Source: an uncultured Collinsella sp.
GTDB taxonomy: Bacteria > Actinomycetota > Coriobacteriia > Coriobacteriales > Coriobacteriaceae
Reading direction: 5' to 3'
NCBI GenBank assembly: GCA_900541875.1
Contig: UQLF01000003.1
Span: 62,001 to 126,000 of the forward strand
DNA: 64,000 nucleotides
In this document: one piece after another, positions 50,693 through 60,713 of the stretch
How the letters are laid out: the number at the start of each line of letters is the position of its first letter
Numbering within the stretch: position 1 is the stretch's first letter
The notes under the pieces: model-generated
The model's input: the letters and a program-made list of their open reading frames with translations, nothing else
Told to the model about the DNA's origin: nothing
Database searches by the model: none
Position numbers and translations under genes: made by a program

Positions 50693-52111
50693 TTAAGCGT
50701 CTTTCTTGGCAGTCAGATACTCAATGAACTCGGGACCGACGGTCGTAACGTCACCGGCACCCATGGTGAGCAGCAGGTCGCCCTCGCCCACCATCTGCTC
50801 GAGCTCCTGATTGAGCTCAAGACGGCTGGAGCAGTACACGACCTCCTTGCCAGGATGCTTGGCGCGCACGGTATCGGCGAGCATCTTAGAGGTGACACCC
50901 GGAATGGGCATCTCGCCAGCCGAGAACACATCAATCAGCAGCAGTTTATCGGCATTGGCAAATGCATCGGCAAAGTCGTCGCACAGGGCCTGCAGGCGCG
51001 AATAGCGGTGCGGCTGGAACACGACGTCGACGTGCTTGTAGCCCAGCGACGAAGCGGCGGCAAGCGTCGCCTTGATCTCGGTGGGGTGATGGCCGTAATC
51101 ATCGACCACGGTGATGCCATCGATATCGCCCACGTGGGTAAAGCGACGGCGGACGCCCTCAAAGCTCGAGAGTGCCTTGGCGGCGGCGTCGATGTCAAGG
51201 CCCAGGACATGGGCGACGGTGAGCACCGCCGTGGCGTTGAGCATGTTGTGGCGACCGGGATTGCTCTTGATCTCCACAGCATGCTCAGTGCCGTCCTCAA
51301 AGCGAACGATAAAGTCACTCTGGATGCCCTTGACATCCGGGTGCATGCAGACGATGTCGTTGCTCTCGGCAAAGCCGTAGGAAAGCACGTGACGGCCCGT
51401 CGACTTGGCGAGCTCGACCAGATGCGGGTCCTCACCGCAGACGATGACGGTGCCGTCCTCGCCCACCAGGCTCATGAATTTGGCGAAAGTCGCCTCGATC
51501 TCCTCGATACCCGAGTAGTGATCGAGGTGGTCGGCTTCGACGTTGGTCACAATGACTACGTTGGGGTTCAGGAACAGGAAGGAGCTGTCGGACTCGTCGG
51601 CCTCGGCGACAAAGTAGTCGCCCGAGCCGTTCTTGCCGTTCGTGTCATAGCCCTCGACGATGCCACCGATCAAGAAGCTCGGATCCAGGCCCATGCGGTC
51701 GAGCATGGTGGCGCACATCGAAGACGTGGTGGTCTTGCCATGCGTGCCGGCAACAGCGACGGTGGTGTAGCCGTGGCCCAAAGCAGAGAGCATCTTGGCA
51801 CGGGGCCACACGGGAATACCAAGCTCGCGAGCGCGCACGAGTTCAGGGTTGGACTCCGGAATAGCGGTGGAGACAACAACCACGTCGGGCTTGACCTCGT
51901 CGATCGTGGCGGCCTCATGGCCCACATGCACCTTCACACCAGCGCGGGTAAGCTGGCGGATATAACGTGACGTCTTAAGGTCGGAGCCGGTAACGGCATA
52001 ACCGCGCTCGTGCAGAACGAGGGCGATGCCGCTCATGCCGGCGCCGCCGATACCGATAAAGTGGGCGCTCTTAAACTCGGGCGCGGAGGTTGCAGTCTGG
52101 GAATCAGCCAT
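50693..52111 (-). CDS. murC: UDP-N-acetylmuramate--L-alanine ligase
   Basis: Adds the first stem-peptide residue, 472 residues. The N-terminal Rossmann part has FIGIGGAGMSGIALVL, the ATP site is VAVAGTHGKTTTSSM, then EADESDSSFLFLNP, NVEADHLDHY and the C-terminal VDDYGHHPTEIKATL. ATG 52111 has AAGGAG 11 bases upstream, a long spacing, but no better in-frame start exists. It follows murG by 97 bases. Confidence 0.96.
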   Translation of the reverse strand: MADSQTATSAPEFKSAHFIGIGGAGMSGIALVLHERGYAVTGSDLKTSRYIRQLTRAGVKVHVGHEAATIDEVKPDVVVVSTAIPESNPELVRARELGIPVWPRAKMLSALGHGYTTVAVAGTHGKTTTSSMCATMLDRMGLDPSFLIGGIVEGYDTNGKNGSGDYFVAEADESDSSFLFLNPNVVIVTNVEADHLDHYSGIEEIEATFAKFMSLVGEDGTVIVCGEDPHLVELAKSTGRHVLSYGFAESNDIVCMHPDVKGIQSDFIVRFEDGTEHAVEIKSNPGRHNMLNATAVLTVAHVLGLDIDAAAKALSSFEGVRRRFTHVGDIDGITVVDDYGHHPTEIKATLAAASSLGYKHVDVVFQPHRYSRLQALCDDFADAFANADKLLLIDVFSAGEMPIPGVTSKMLADTVRAKHPGKEVVYCSSRLELNQELEQMVGEGDLLLTMGAGDVTTVGPEFIEYLTAKKDA

Positions 52112-52208
52112 GTGCTCGTGTACTCCTTGCGTAAACACTGCCTGTAACCCGTTAACTGTACCGCACCTACCGCATCAGCGCGAGGGCGACCGACGATATC
52201 CCGTCTAA

Positions 52209-53324
52209 CTAACGCAAACCCTCTACCGCATCCGCCAGAAGAGCGGCGGCCCTATCCTGAGCCAGACCACGCGCCGCCTGACGCATGGCATCGCGAGCCG
52301 CCGCGTCATCGACCAGGTGCAGCAGCTCATCGGCAAAGGCAGAACCGTCGATATCGGCATCGGCGCAGAGCACACCGGCCCCAGCGTCGACCAGATAACG
52401 GGCATTGGTGGTTTGGTGGTCGGCCGTCGCATGCGGGTACGGCACGAGCACCGAGGGCACGGCGAGCGCAGCGATCTCGGCCACGCTCGATGCACCCGAA
52501 CGCGAGAGCGCCAAATCGGCAGCAGCCAGCATATCGCCCATGTTGTCGATGTAAGGCTGGACGCGGTATCGCTTCGTCTCCTCGGGCGTCAGCGCCAAAG
52601 CGCGCTCGGTCTCCTCAAAGCCGTCGGCACCCGTCGAATGCAACACATAGAGGTTCTTGCGCGAAAGCAGCTCGTTTTTGAGCGAAGCCACGCGCTCGTT
52701 GAGGTGCTGGGCGCCAAGTGAACCGCCAAAGACGAGTAGCAGCGTAGCGTCCTCGGGAACGCCAACTGCCTTGCGGCCGCGAGCGCGATCGCCCTCGATT
52801 ACCGAGCGACGTACGGGGTTGCCGGTCATGAGCACATGGTCAGGGTCACCTTCGCGCTCAAAGATCGAACGCGCTGCCGGCACCGAGATGCACACGCGGG
52901 CGGCGTGGGAGTTCATCATCTTGTTGGCCAGGCCCGGAACAGAGTTCTGCTCATGCAGCAGATACGGAACGCCTGCGCCCTTGCACCACCCCAGCAGCGG
53001 AACCTCGACATAGGCACCAAAACCGATGGCAGCGTCGGGCTTGCCGACCTTTGAGAAATGACTGGCGAGCGCACGCTTGGCCTTGTTGACACGCCACAGC
53101 GAGGTCAACGCCGTCCAAGGGCGGGAGCGGTCGAAGCCCGTGACCGTAATGGGCACAAAGTCAAACCCAGCCTCGGGGACCAGACGACCCTCGAGCTTGC
53201 GCGACTGGCCCACGAACACAACGTGGTGGCCACGGTCACGCAGCTCTTCGGCCAAGGCGAGCGCGGGGTTGATGTGTCCTGCCGTGCCGCCGGCTGCAAT
53301 AGCAACGGTCATTTTATCGGTCAT
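52209..53324 (-). CDS. murG: UDP-GlcNAc:lipid I GlcNAc transferase MurG
   Basis: Membrane-associated glycosyltransferase that makes lipid II, 371 residues. The N-terminal loop is IAAGGTAGHINPALALAEEL, the second G-loop GFGAYVEVPLLGWC, and the donor-site motif runs from LVFGGSLGAQHLNE to SRSGASSVAEIAAL and PYPHATADHQTTNA. ATG 53324 has AAGGGA 5 bases upstream and overlaps the ftsW end by 11 bases. Confidence 0.95.
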   Translation of the reverse strand: MTDKMTVAIAAGGTAGHINPALALAEELRDRGHHVVFVGQSRKLEGRLVPEAGFDFVPITVTGFDRSRPWTALTSLWRVNKAKRALASHFSKVGKPDAAIGFGAYVEVPLLGWCKGAGVPYLLHEQNSVPGLANKMMNSHAARVCISVPAARSIFEREGDPDHVLMTGNPVRRSVIEGDRARGRKAVGVPEDATLLLVFGGSLGAQHLNERVASLKNELLSRKNLYVLHSTGADGFEETERALALTPEETKRYRVQPYIDNMGDMLAAADLALSRSGASSVAEIAALAVPSVLVPYPHATADHQTTNARYLVDAGAGVLCADADIDGSAFADELLHLVDDAAARDAMRQAARGLAQDRAAALLADAVEGLR

Positions 53325-54834
53325 GGTAGTCCCTTCGTACACGCGGTCCCTGGTCGTCGGTGCGCAGACGCGCCGACGGGTCCGAGTTCAAATCGATTCG
53401 ATTATATCCGCCGCCCGCGTTGCGAGGGCTGGGGCGCTGCGGACGACCTTGCGGAGCCGTTCGCGGGCGTGGACGGGCTGCCGGCTCGGTCGCAGAGCCA
53501 TCCAGGACGGTAAAGCCGTTACGCGAAGATCGCTCGCCGCGCACGTGGGGTACGCCGGCGGTACTCTCATCCATAACGGCAAAGCTCTCGCGGCGGCGGT
53601 CATACTCATCGCGGCGGGCGCTCTCGTACGAAACGCGCAGGATCAACCCGGCAAGCATAAGCGACACGATAATCGACGAACCGCCGTAGCTAATAAACGG
53701 CAACGGTTTGCCCGTCATGGGAAACACGTTGAGGATGCCCAACGCGTTAATCAAAAACTGCACCGCGAGAATGACCGCAGAGCCAGACGCCATAAGCGCG
53801 CCCCGACGATCGGTCGCCTGCTCGGCAATGCGAAACGCCGAGTAGATCAGCATCGCAAACACCAAGAAGAACAGCACGGTTCCGACAAAACCGACTTCCT
53901 CGCCAATGATGGCCAGGATGTAGTCATTGTGCGCCTCGGGCAGATACGAGTACTTCATGGTTGAGTTGCCGATGCCACGGCCGAACAGACCGCCCGAGGC
54001 AAAGGCCATGATGGCGAGCGTGGCCTGATAGCCGTCACCATACTCGTCGGCCCAAGGGTTCAAGGCAACCTGAATACGCACCATACGGTACGGCTCTGCG
54101 ACAAGTGCAATCACGATCACGAGAATGCCGAAGATTAGCACGCCGATGATAAATCTGGGGTCGAGACCCGCAAACAACGCCATGCACATGAGGGTCAACA
54201 GGATGATCAGGACAGTACCGAAATCGGGCTGGATAAAGATCAGAAAGAGCGAAATGCCCAGGTAGATACCCATCTTGCGAAGGAATTCGTTGATGTTGCC
54301 ACCGGGCGAAAAGAAGCGATCAAGCATGATGGCCGAATACGCAATGGCAAATGGCTTTAAAAACTCGGAAGGCTGGAACTGAATACCGGCGATGTTGAGC
54401 CAGCGCGTGGCGCCACGGCTGCCGCTGCCCACCAAGAACACCAGAAGCAGTAGCCCTATCATGCCGATAAGGAAGATCCTGAGCACGTCTTCCCCAAACC
54501 AACTGTCCGGCAAGATGCGCACGATGGCAACCATAGCCAGCACGCCAACTCCGGCAAACGCGGCTTGTCGAAACAGAAAAAACGTCGCCGAGCCATTCTC
54601 GTGCAGCGCCTCGACCGAAGACGCCGAGTACACCATCAGCAGGCCAAAGCATACCAAGGTAAACAGGCAGGCCATGAATATCAAACGGGGGCGCATGATA
54701 CGGGCGGGAACGCCGGCAATATAGCGTTCGCTAAACGACTGCCCGCCGCGGCTGGAACGCGGTGTGATGCGACGTGAGGAAGCACGGTCCGAGTCGGGCC
54801 TCCTCATATTCTGTCGGGGGCTCTCCTCTCTCAC
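53314..54834 (-). CDS. ftsW: Septal peptidoglycan polymerase FtsW
   Basis: SEDS-family glycosyltransferase with about ten helices that polymerises lipid II with FtsI; 506 residues. SEDS parts include LMVYSASSVEAL, GSRGATRWLNIAGIQFQPSEFLKP with the catalytic-region Asp in FIQPDFGTVLII, LPEAHNDYILAIIGEEVG and the C-terminal PFISYGGSSIIV. GTG 54834 has AGGGG 6 bases upstream, better than the TTG two codons earlier. The N terminus (about 45) and the Arg/Pro-rich C-terminal tail (about 400-506) are long and disordered, unlike the 390-410-residue norm. Confidence 0.94.
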   Translation of the reverse strand: MREESPRQNMRRPDSDRASSRRITPRSSRGGQSFSERYIAGVPARIMRPRLIFMACLFTLVCFGLLMVYSASSVEALHENGSATFFLFRQAAFAGVGVLAMVAIVRILPDSWFGEDVLRIFLIGMIGLLLLVFLVGSGSRGATRWLNIAGIQFQPSEFLKPFAIAYSAIMLDRFFSPGGNINEFLRKMGIYLGISLFLIFIQPDFGTVLIILLTLMCMALFAGLDPRFIIGVLIFGILVIVIALVAEPYRMVRIQVALNPWADEYGDGYQATLAIMAFASGGLFGRGIGNSTMKYSYLPEAHNDYILAIIGEEVGFVGTVLFFLVFAMLIYSAFRIAEQATDRRGALMASGSAVILAVQFLINALGILNVFPMTGKPLPFISYGGSSIIVSLMLAGLILRVSYESARRDEYDRRRESFAVMDESTAGVPHVRGERSSRNGFTVLDGSATEPAARPRPRTAPQGRPQRPSPRNAGGGYNRIDLNSDPSARLRTDDQGPRVRRDYHDR

Positions 54835-54843
54835 CGGCAACCC

Positions 54844-56250
54844 CTATTCCATTTGCGTATTGGACGCAGCGGCAAGCTGGGCCACATAGTCCTTAAACAC
54901 GCGACCGCGCTCCTCGTAGCCCGAGAACTCATCGAACGAAGAGCAGGCGGGCGACAGTAAGATCACATCGCCGCGGCTCGAGAGCGAACGGGCAACGTCC
55001 ACGGCATCGCGCAGGTCGTCGGCCTGGGCGATATCGACATCACCGTCGACATCCGCCTCGTCCATAGCGGCGGTAAAGCGCTCGCGCGCGTCGCCAAAGC
55101 AGACCACCGAGCGAACGTTATCCATCACAACGCGGGCAAAGGACTCGAGCGGCGTGCCCTTATCGTGACCGCCGAGCAGCAAGATCACATCGTCATCGGG
55201 AAACGCCGTCAGGGCCTTTTCGACCGCATCGGTGTTCGTTGCCTTGGAATCGTTAACATAGCGCACGCCATCGATCTCACCACAGGGCTCAACGCGGTGC
55301 TCCAGCGGCTGGAACGAGACCAGGCCGCGACACACACCGTCAACATCGGCGCCGACCGTCAGGGCCGCCGTGGCAGCACACAGGGCATTGATTACATTGT
55401 GATGGCCCGAAATCTTAAGCTCGGACGTATCGACGAGCGGGGTCTCGACGCCCTTCAGGCGAACGACCATCTTGCCATCGCGCACAAATGCGGCGTCCTC
55501 GCCCGCAGGCTCGTCAAAAGCAACCTTGCAGATGCGACGGCCCGGAACATAGATGTACTCATCGAACTCGTGGATACCGGCATCCTCGACGTCAACAATC
55601 ACCAGGTCATCGTCGACCATATTCTCGAAGAGCTTAATCTTGGCGAGCGCATAGTTCTTATGGCTCTTATGCCAGCCCAAATGGTCGGGGGTAATGTTGA
55701 GCAGCACCGCCACACGGGGGTGAAGCTCCTGGGTCGTTGCGATCTGATAGCTCGAAAGCTCCGCCACAAACCACTCGTTATGCGCACGGCCATCGATCTC
55801 GTTCACCGGAGGCTCGCCAATGTTGCCGACAGCAACGCTCGCCTCGCCCGCTGCCTTAAGCAGGTAATCGGTCAGTGACGTGGTTGTCGTCTTGCCGTTG
55901 GTGCCCGTAATGGCAATCCAATTTTGGGGAGACAGACGGTAGGCAAACTCGGGCTCACCCATAATCTGGGCAGCGTGATCACGGCCAGCCTTAAAGAATG
56001 CCGAGAACTCCGAGATGCCCGGACACGTCACGCATACATCAAACGCGCCCTCGACCTGCTCGGTTCCGTAGACAAACGATGCCCCGTGCGCCTCGAGCGA
56101 GCGCGTGGCATCGTTGGGCTCGGACGTGCCGCCACCGTAAACGGTAACGGCACTCACACGCTCGGGATGTGCAAGCGCCCAGCGAGCGACATCAAGACCG
56201 GACTTACCCTGGCCCAAAACGAGCAGGCTAAAGACATCAGCAAGAGGCAT
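54844..56250 (-). CDS. murD: UDP-MurNAc-L-Ala--D-Glu ligase MurD
   Basis: Adds D-glutamate to UDP-MurNAc-Ala, 468 residues. Markers are LLVLGQGKSGLDVAR, the ATP loop IAITGTNGKTTTTSLTDYL, AELSSYQI, NITPDHLGWHKSHKNYALAK and the C-terminal YVNDSKATNTDAVEKAL with LLLGGHDKG. The ribosome binding site before ATG 56250 is weak, and the start lies 9 bases from the mraY stop, so translation is probably coupled. Confidence 0.95.
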   Translation of the reverse strand: MPLADVFSLLVLGQGKSGLDVARWALAHPERVSAVTVYGGGTSEPNDATRSLEAHGASFVYGTEQVEGAFDVCVTCPGISEFSAFFKAGRDHAAQIMGEPEFAYRLSPQNWIAITGTNGKTTTTSLTDYLLKAAGEASVAVGNIGEPPVNEIDGRAHNEWFVAELSSYQIATTQELHPRVAVLLNITPDHLGWHKSHKNYALAKIKLFENMVDDDLVIVDVEDAGIHEFDEYIYVPGRRICKVAFDEPAGEDAAFVRDGKMVVRLKGVETPLVDTSELKISGHHNVINALCAATAALTVGADVDGVCRGLVSFQPLEHRVEPCGEIDGVRYVNDSKATNTDAVEKALTAFPDDDVILLLGGHDKGTPLESFARVVMDNVRSVVCFGDARERFTAAMDEADVDGDVDIAQADDLRDAVDVARSLSSRGDVILLSPACSSFDEFSGYEERGRVFKDYVAQLAAASNTQME

Positions 56251-56259
56251 GAAAGACCA

Positions 56260-57279
56260 CTATCCCAACTGGAAGAACAACGCGAGGCCCAGGGCTCCGA
56301 AGGCCGCGGCGACAATCCAAAAACGGATGACGACCTTGGTCTCGGCCCAGCCCTTCTTTTCGAAATGATGATGAATGGGCGCCATAAGGAAGACGCGCTT
56401 GTGCGTAAAGTGGAAATAGACAACCTGGATCATGACCGACAGGGTCTCGACGATAAACAGACCGCCGATGATGAGGGAAACGACTTCGGTGTTGGTCATG
56501 ATGGAGGTGCAGGCAAAAGCGGCACCCAGGGCAAGCGAGCCGGTATCGCCCATAAAGATGCTCGCCGGATAGCAGTTGAACCACAAAAAGCCCAGGCAGG
56601 CGCCGGCGCACGCCGTGCAGAAGATGGACAGGTTCACATCGCCGTGCAAAAACGCCATGGCAGCCATGGCCAGCATGGCGATCATGGAGGTGCCGCCGGC
56701 AAGACCGTCCAAGCCGTCGGTGAGGTTTACGGCGTTGGAAAGGCCCGCGATCATCAGCCAGCAAAAGACAAGGTAGAGCCACGGAAAAGAGAGGCCGCAA
56801 ATGGTGGTCGAGAGCACACCAAGGTCGATCGTCAGGCCACCGGGGAAACGAATCTCGGGGGCGACGCCGCACCAGTTGACAGCAAGCACGGTAAAGGTAA
56901 CGCAGATGAGGGTAAGGCCAATCATCTTGGCGTGAGGCGTCAGGCCGAGCGAGCGGCCGTGCGTGACAGAAGTCAGGTCGTCGATGAGGCCAAGAACGCC
57001 GGTTGCCAGCGTGGCGAGCAGCACAAGCACGAGCTCGGTGGTGAGCTTTCCCATCAAAAGGCAGGTCAGCGAAACGGCAACCAGGATGATGACGCCACCC
57101 ATGGTGGGCGTGCCCTGCTTAATCAGGTGACGCTTGGGGCCATCGGCGCGAACCTGCTGGCCGATGCCCTCGACCTTCAGGAGCTTAATCCACCACGGCA
57201 TAAGCAGCATCGCGATGACGGCGGCGATGCCCAATCCCAAAAATGCCTGGTACGTAGGATACGAAGGATTGCCGAACAT
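56260..57279 (-). CDS. mraY: Phospho-MurNAc-pentapeptide translocase MraY
   Basis: Ten-helix enzyme that links the MurNAc-pentapeptide to undecaprenyl phosphate to give lipid I; 339 residues. Family parts are IKQGTPTMGGVIIL, the Asp pair in GVLGLIDDL, NAVNLTDGLDGLAGG, FMGDTGSLALGA and the His-rich MAPIHHHFEKKGW. It starts 3 bases after the murF stop. Confidence 0.96.
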   Translation of the reverse strand: MFGNPSYPTYQAFLGLGIAAVIAMLLMPWWIKLLKVEGIGQQVRADGPKRHLIKQGTPTMGGVIILVAVSLTCLLMGKLTTELVLVLLATLATGVLGLIDDLTSVTHGRSLGLTPHAKMIGLTLICVTFTVLAVNWCGVAPEIRFPGGLTIDLGVLSTTICGLSFPWLYLVFCWLMIAGLSNAVNLTDGLDGLAGGTSMIAMLAMAAMAFLHGDVNLSIFCTACAGACLGFLWFNCYPASIFMGDTGSLALGAAFACTSIMTNTEVVSLIIGGLFIVETLSVMIQVVYFHFTHKRVFLMAPIHHHFEKKGWAETKVVIRFWIVAAAFGALGLALFFQLG

Positions 57280-57282
57280 GGA

Positions 57283-58707
57283 CTAGCACACACCTTCCAC
57301 AAAGCGATCGAGCTCAACGAAGCGTGAGCCCTTGACCAGCACGACATCATGCTGCTCAAGAGCGCCGCCCATACGGTCGAGCACCTGCTGATAGTCGGAG
57401 AACACCTGAATGCGGTCCTCATCCATACCCATCATGCGCGCGGCCTCGGCCATACGCTGGGCAAGCTCACCGCCGACACATGCGAGCATATCGAGCTTCT
57501 TGGCCGCCGCATAGGCGCCCACCAGCTCATGCATGCGAGGAGCCTCGTCGCCCATTTCGCCCATCTCGCCCAGAACCGCCATGCGTGAACCCGTGCACGA
57601 AAGCGAACACAGCAGGTCGAGGCCGGCTGCCATCGATTCGGCACTGGCATTATATGAGTCGTCGATGACGCGAGCGCCGCTCTTGGCGCGCTTGATTTCC
57701 TGGCGATGCCCGGTAATCGTAAGACCCCTAAAGGCGGCATCGATCTGCTCGGGCGTCACGCCAAGACGATAGGCAACCGCCGCGGCCTTGACGGCATTGG
57801 GAACGGACTGCGCGCCGGGAATGGCAAGCAGTGTGTCGATAGTCTCGCCCAAGCCAAAATCGAGCGTAAAGACCGGGCGTCCCTCGTCATCAATGCGAAT
57901 GTCGCACGCACGGACCTCATCGTCGTCCGAGACGCCCGCAAGCATCACGTCGACGCCCGCAGGCGCGGCAAAGGTGTCGCGGATGAACGGAGTAAAGTCG
58001 TCCTCACCACCCAAAACCAGCAACGGGAGAAGGTCTCCGGCGGCGCACATGCCGCCAACAATCTCGGATTTGGCACGAGCGATATTCTCGCGACTGCCCA
58101 GAATACCGATATGGGAGGTGCCGATCTTGGTCACAATGGCAAGGTTGGGATTGGCGGACTGAGACATGCGCTCAATCTCGTGGAAATGGTTCATGCCCAT
58201 CTCGAGCACCAGAACCTCGGTGTCGGCAGGGGCCGCCAGCACCGTGAGCGGCATACCGATCAGGTTGTTGTAGTTACCCTTGGTTGCCCAAACGCGATAG
58301 CGCTTGGCGAGCACCGCGGCGAGCACGTCCTTGGTCGTCGTCTTGCCGATAGAGCCGGTAATGCCAATTACCAGGCAGCCAAGCTCCAAACGATAAGCGT
58401 GAGCCAGGCGCAGCAAAAACTCCTCGGGGTCATCGGTATGCAGGATGGCGCAGCCCTTCTCATGGGCCAGCGAAAGCAGCTCGGTATCGGGCTCGCGCGT
58501 CATCACTACGGCGCCGGCACCCGACTCGATGGCACGGGAAGCAAAGTCGTTGCCGTCGACCTTTTCACCCGGGAAGGCGACGAATATCGTGCCCTCCTCA
58601 ACCTGGCGCGAGTCGATAACGCAACCGCGGCATACCCGATCGGCTTCTCCCGTCACGGTTCGGGCCCCTGTTGCGGCCGCGAGATTGTTGACGGCGATCT
58701 CTATCAT
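57283..58707 (-). CDS. murF: UDP-MurNAc-tripeptide--D-Ala-D-Ala ligase MurF
   Basis: Adds D-Ala-D-Ala to the stem peptide, 474 residues. Markers are VIDSRQVEEGTIFVAFPGEKVDG in parts, the ATP loop IGITGSIGKTTTKDVLAAVL, KGNYNNLIGMPLTVL, LEMGMNHFHEI and DDSYNASAESMAAGL. AGGGGAG precedes ATG 58707. The usual neighbour murE is missing between ftsI and murF; the 123-base gap there has no gene and could hold a promoter. Confidence 0.95.
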   Translation of the reverse strand: MIEIAVNNLAAATGARTVTGEADRVCRGCVIDSRQVEEGTIFVAFPGEKVDGNDFASRAIESGAGAVVMTREPDTELLSLAHEKGCAILHTDDPEEFLLRLAHAYRLELGCLVIGITGSIGKTTTKDVLAAVLAKRYRVWATKGNYNNLIGMPLTVLAAPADTEVLVLEMGMNHFHEIERMSQSANPNLAIVTKIGTSHIGILGSRENIARAKSEIVGGMCAAGDLLPLLVLGGEDDFTPFIRDTFAAPAGVDVMLAGVSDDDEVRACDIRIDDEGRPVFTLDFGLGETIDTLLAIPGAQSVPNAVKAAAVAYRLGVTPEQIDAAFRGLTITGHRQEIKRAKSGARVIDDSYNASAESMAAGLDLLCSLSCTGSRMAVLGEMGEMGDEAPRMHELVGAYAAAKKLDMLACVGGELAQRMAEAARMMGMDEDRIQVFSDYQQVLDRMGGALEQHDVVLVKGSRFVELDRFVEGVC

Positions 58708-58830
58708 TGCAGCTCCCCTGTAAACCTAATAATGCTATCGGCGTATTGTATCCCAGCGCCGCCTACGCGTGGTGCAGGGCGTGTGAACAACCCGGATTAA
58801 CCGACTGGCCATTTCATAGATAGTAACCCC

Positions 58831-60696
58831 CTACTTGGTGCGCGGGACACCCAACACGTCAAGCGCACTGGCCATAATGGACTGGAACGGCACTGCGGCG
58901 GCATCGGAGCCTGACGGGGTTCCGTCAAGGGTGATATAGCACAGGACCTTGGGCGACCGCGCCGGGGCAAACCCCATAAAAGACGACATGTAGTTCTCTT
59001 TGAGGTAGCCGCCGTTCTCATCGGCGCGCTCGGCCGTACCGGTCTTGCCCGCCACGTCGTAGCCGTCCACCGCGCCGCCAACACCCGTTCCCTCGGCAAC
59101 GACCGTCTGCATACACGATGTCACCTGCGAGGCGGCCTCCTCGGAAATCGCGCGATCCCCCTCGCCCCAATCCTTTTCATCGCCCTTGCTCGACTTATAG
59201 AAGTGCGGAGTCATCATCACGCCGCCGTTCGCGATGCCGCCCACGGCACGTGCGACCTCAATCGGCGAGACGGACAGCGCCTGGCCAAAGCTCATAGCAC
59301 CCAAGGTGGCACCATCGTACTGGTCGCGCTCCTTGACGATGCCCAGACTCTCACCCGGAAAATCGACACCGGAGCTATGACCGATACCCCACTTGTCCAC
59401 ATAGGTGGCAAAATCATCGGCACCGATCTTGCGCCCCACCAGGACAAAACCGACATTGGACGAACGGCGCATCATCTCGCGTACGTCCATTGTCATGGTG
59501 TAGTCACGCTTGTCGGCATCGGTAACGGTATCGTCGCCCACCTTGATACTCGCGGGAACCTCAAACGATGTGCTCGGGCGCACAACGCCCAAATCAAATC
59601 CGGCGCCCGCAACCAGCGTCTTAAAGACCGAGCCGGGCTCGTAGGCATCCGTCACCAGACGAAGGTTCATGTCCTCGGTCTTGGCGTTTTCCAAATTGGT
59701 CTGGTCGTAGGTCGGATACGAGCAGGCGGCCAGGATCTCTCCAGTCGTCGGGTCGGTCACCAGGGCCGACCCGTTTTTGGCCTTCGTCTTCTCGACCGCC
59801 TCGGCCAAGGCATCTTCCGCGGCGCGCTGAATGTTGACGTCGATCGTCGTCACGATATCCACGCCATCGATCGCGGCAACCTTTTTATAGGCACCGCCCG
59901 CGATGTAGCCGCCATCTCTTGCGCGCTCGCGCACAAGAGAGCCATTCGTTCCGGTCAGAAGCTCATCGTATTGTTTTTCGAGTCCCGTCAGGCCAGCGTT
60001 GTCCACGTTCACGACGCCCAGCAGCTGAGAAGCCAGGTTTCCATACGGGTAAACCCGCTTCATCGCCTGCTCAAAGAGCACGCCGGGTAGATTCTTCTTT
60101 TCCAGGGCGGCAGCGTCATCCTCGTCGACCTGGCGCTTGATATACACCCAGGAACCATCAGACAGCACCAGCTTGCGGCAGGTCTTTTTATCAATACCGG
60201 TAGCCTTGACCAGCGCCGAGACCGTCTTGTCGACGTCCTCGACAAGCTGAGGGTTCACGGCGACATTGCGGCATTCGACCGACGACGTCAGCACGTTGCC
60301 GTTGCGGTCGTAGATAGTGCCACGTTTGGCATAGAGCGTCTGTGAAAGCAGACGACGCGCGTCCGCACGCTCGCGCAGTTTATCGGCTTCGACAATTTGA
60401 TAGTCGGCAAGGCGAAAGACGCCCAAGCCCAAGCCAAGCCCGATGAAGCCCATGACGGCTTTGCGGCGAGGCAGAGGCGCGCCTGTAAGCCATTCGGTCG
60501 ACGAGCTCTTGCGCGACCTGGTGTTATGCACTTGAGGGCCGCCCGAGCCGCGAAGTCGTGACGCCGGGTCGTTGCCACGGGACTGCCCGGCGTTGTAAGA
60601 TTGCCGACCCGTTCCTTGATAACCAGAACGTCCCCGCGACGAGGGACGTCCAGAACCGCGGCCCCCATCGGAACCGCGGCGATAGTCATTTGTCAT
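58831..60696 (-). CDS. ftsI: Septal transpeptidase FtsI (PBP3 class)
   Basis: Class B penicillin-binding protein that cross-links septal peptidoglycan, 621 residues. The cytoplasmic N terminus (about 78 residues) is Gly/Arg/Ser-rich and disordered, followed by one helix at about 80-96, a pedestal domain, and the transpeptidase domain with SVFK (active Ser 356), SSN in RRSSNVGF and KTGTAER. A short C-terminal end follows directly; I see no PASTA domains, unlike many Gram-positive PBP2x forms. The ribosome binding site before ATG 60696 is weak; the ftsL stop is 17 bases upstream. Confidence 0.95.
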   Translation of the reverse strand: MTNDYRRGSDGGRGSGRPSSRGRSGYQGTGRQSYNAGQSRGNDPASRLRGSGGPQVHNTRSRKSSSTEWLTGAPLPRRKAVMGFIGLGLGLGVFRLADYQIVEADKLRERADARRLLSQTLYAKRGTIYDRNGNVLTSSVECRNVAVNPQLVEDVDKTVSALVKATGIDKKTCRKLVLSDGSWVYIKRQVDEDDAAALEKKNLPGVLFEQAMKRVYPYGNLASQLLGVVNVDNAGLTGLEKQYDELLTGTNGSLVRERARDGGYIAGGAYKKVAAIDGVDIVTTIDVNIQRAAEDALAEAVEKTKAKNGSALVTDPTTGEILAACSYPTYDQTNLENAKTEDMNLRLVTDAYEPGSVFKTLVAGAGFDLGVVRPSTSFEVPASIKVGDDTVTDADKRDYTMTMDVREMMRRSSNVGFVLVGRKIGADDFATYVDKWGIGHSSGVDFPGESLGIVKERDQYDGATLGAMSFGQALSVSPIEVARAVGGIANGGVMMTPHFYKSSKGDEKDWGEGDRAISEEAASQVTSCMQTVVAEGTGVGGAVDGYDVAGKTGTAERADENGGYLKENYMSSFMGFAPARSPKVLCYITLDGTPSGSDAAAVPFQSIMASALDVLGVPRTK

Positions 60697-60713
60697 ACTC
60701 AGCTACCGTCTTG

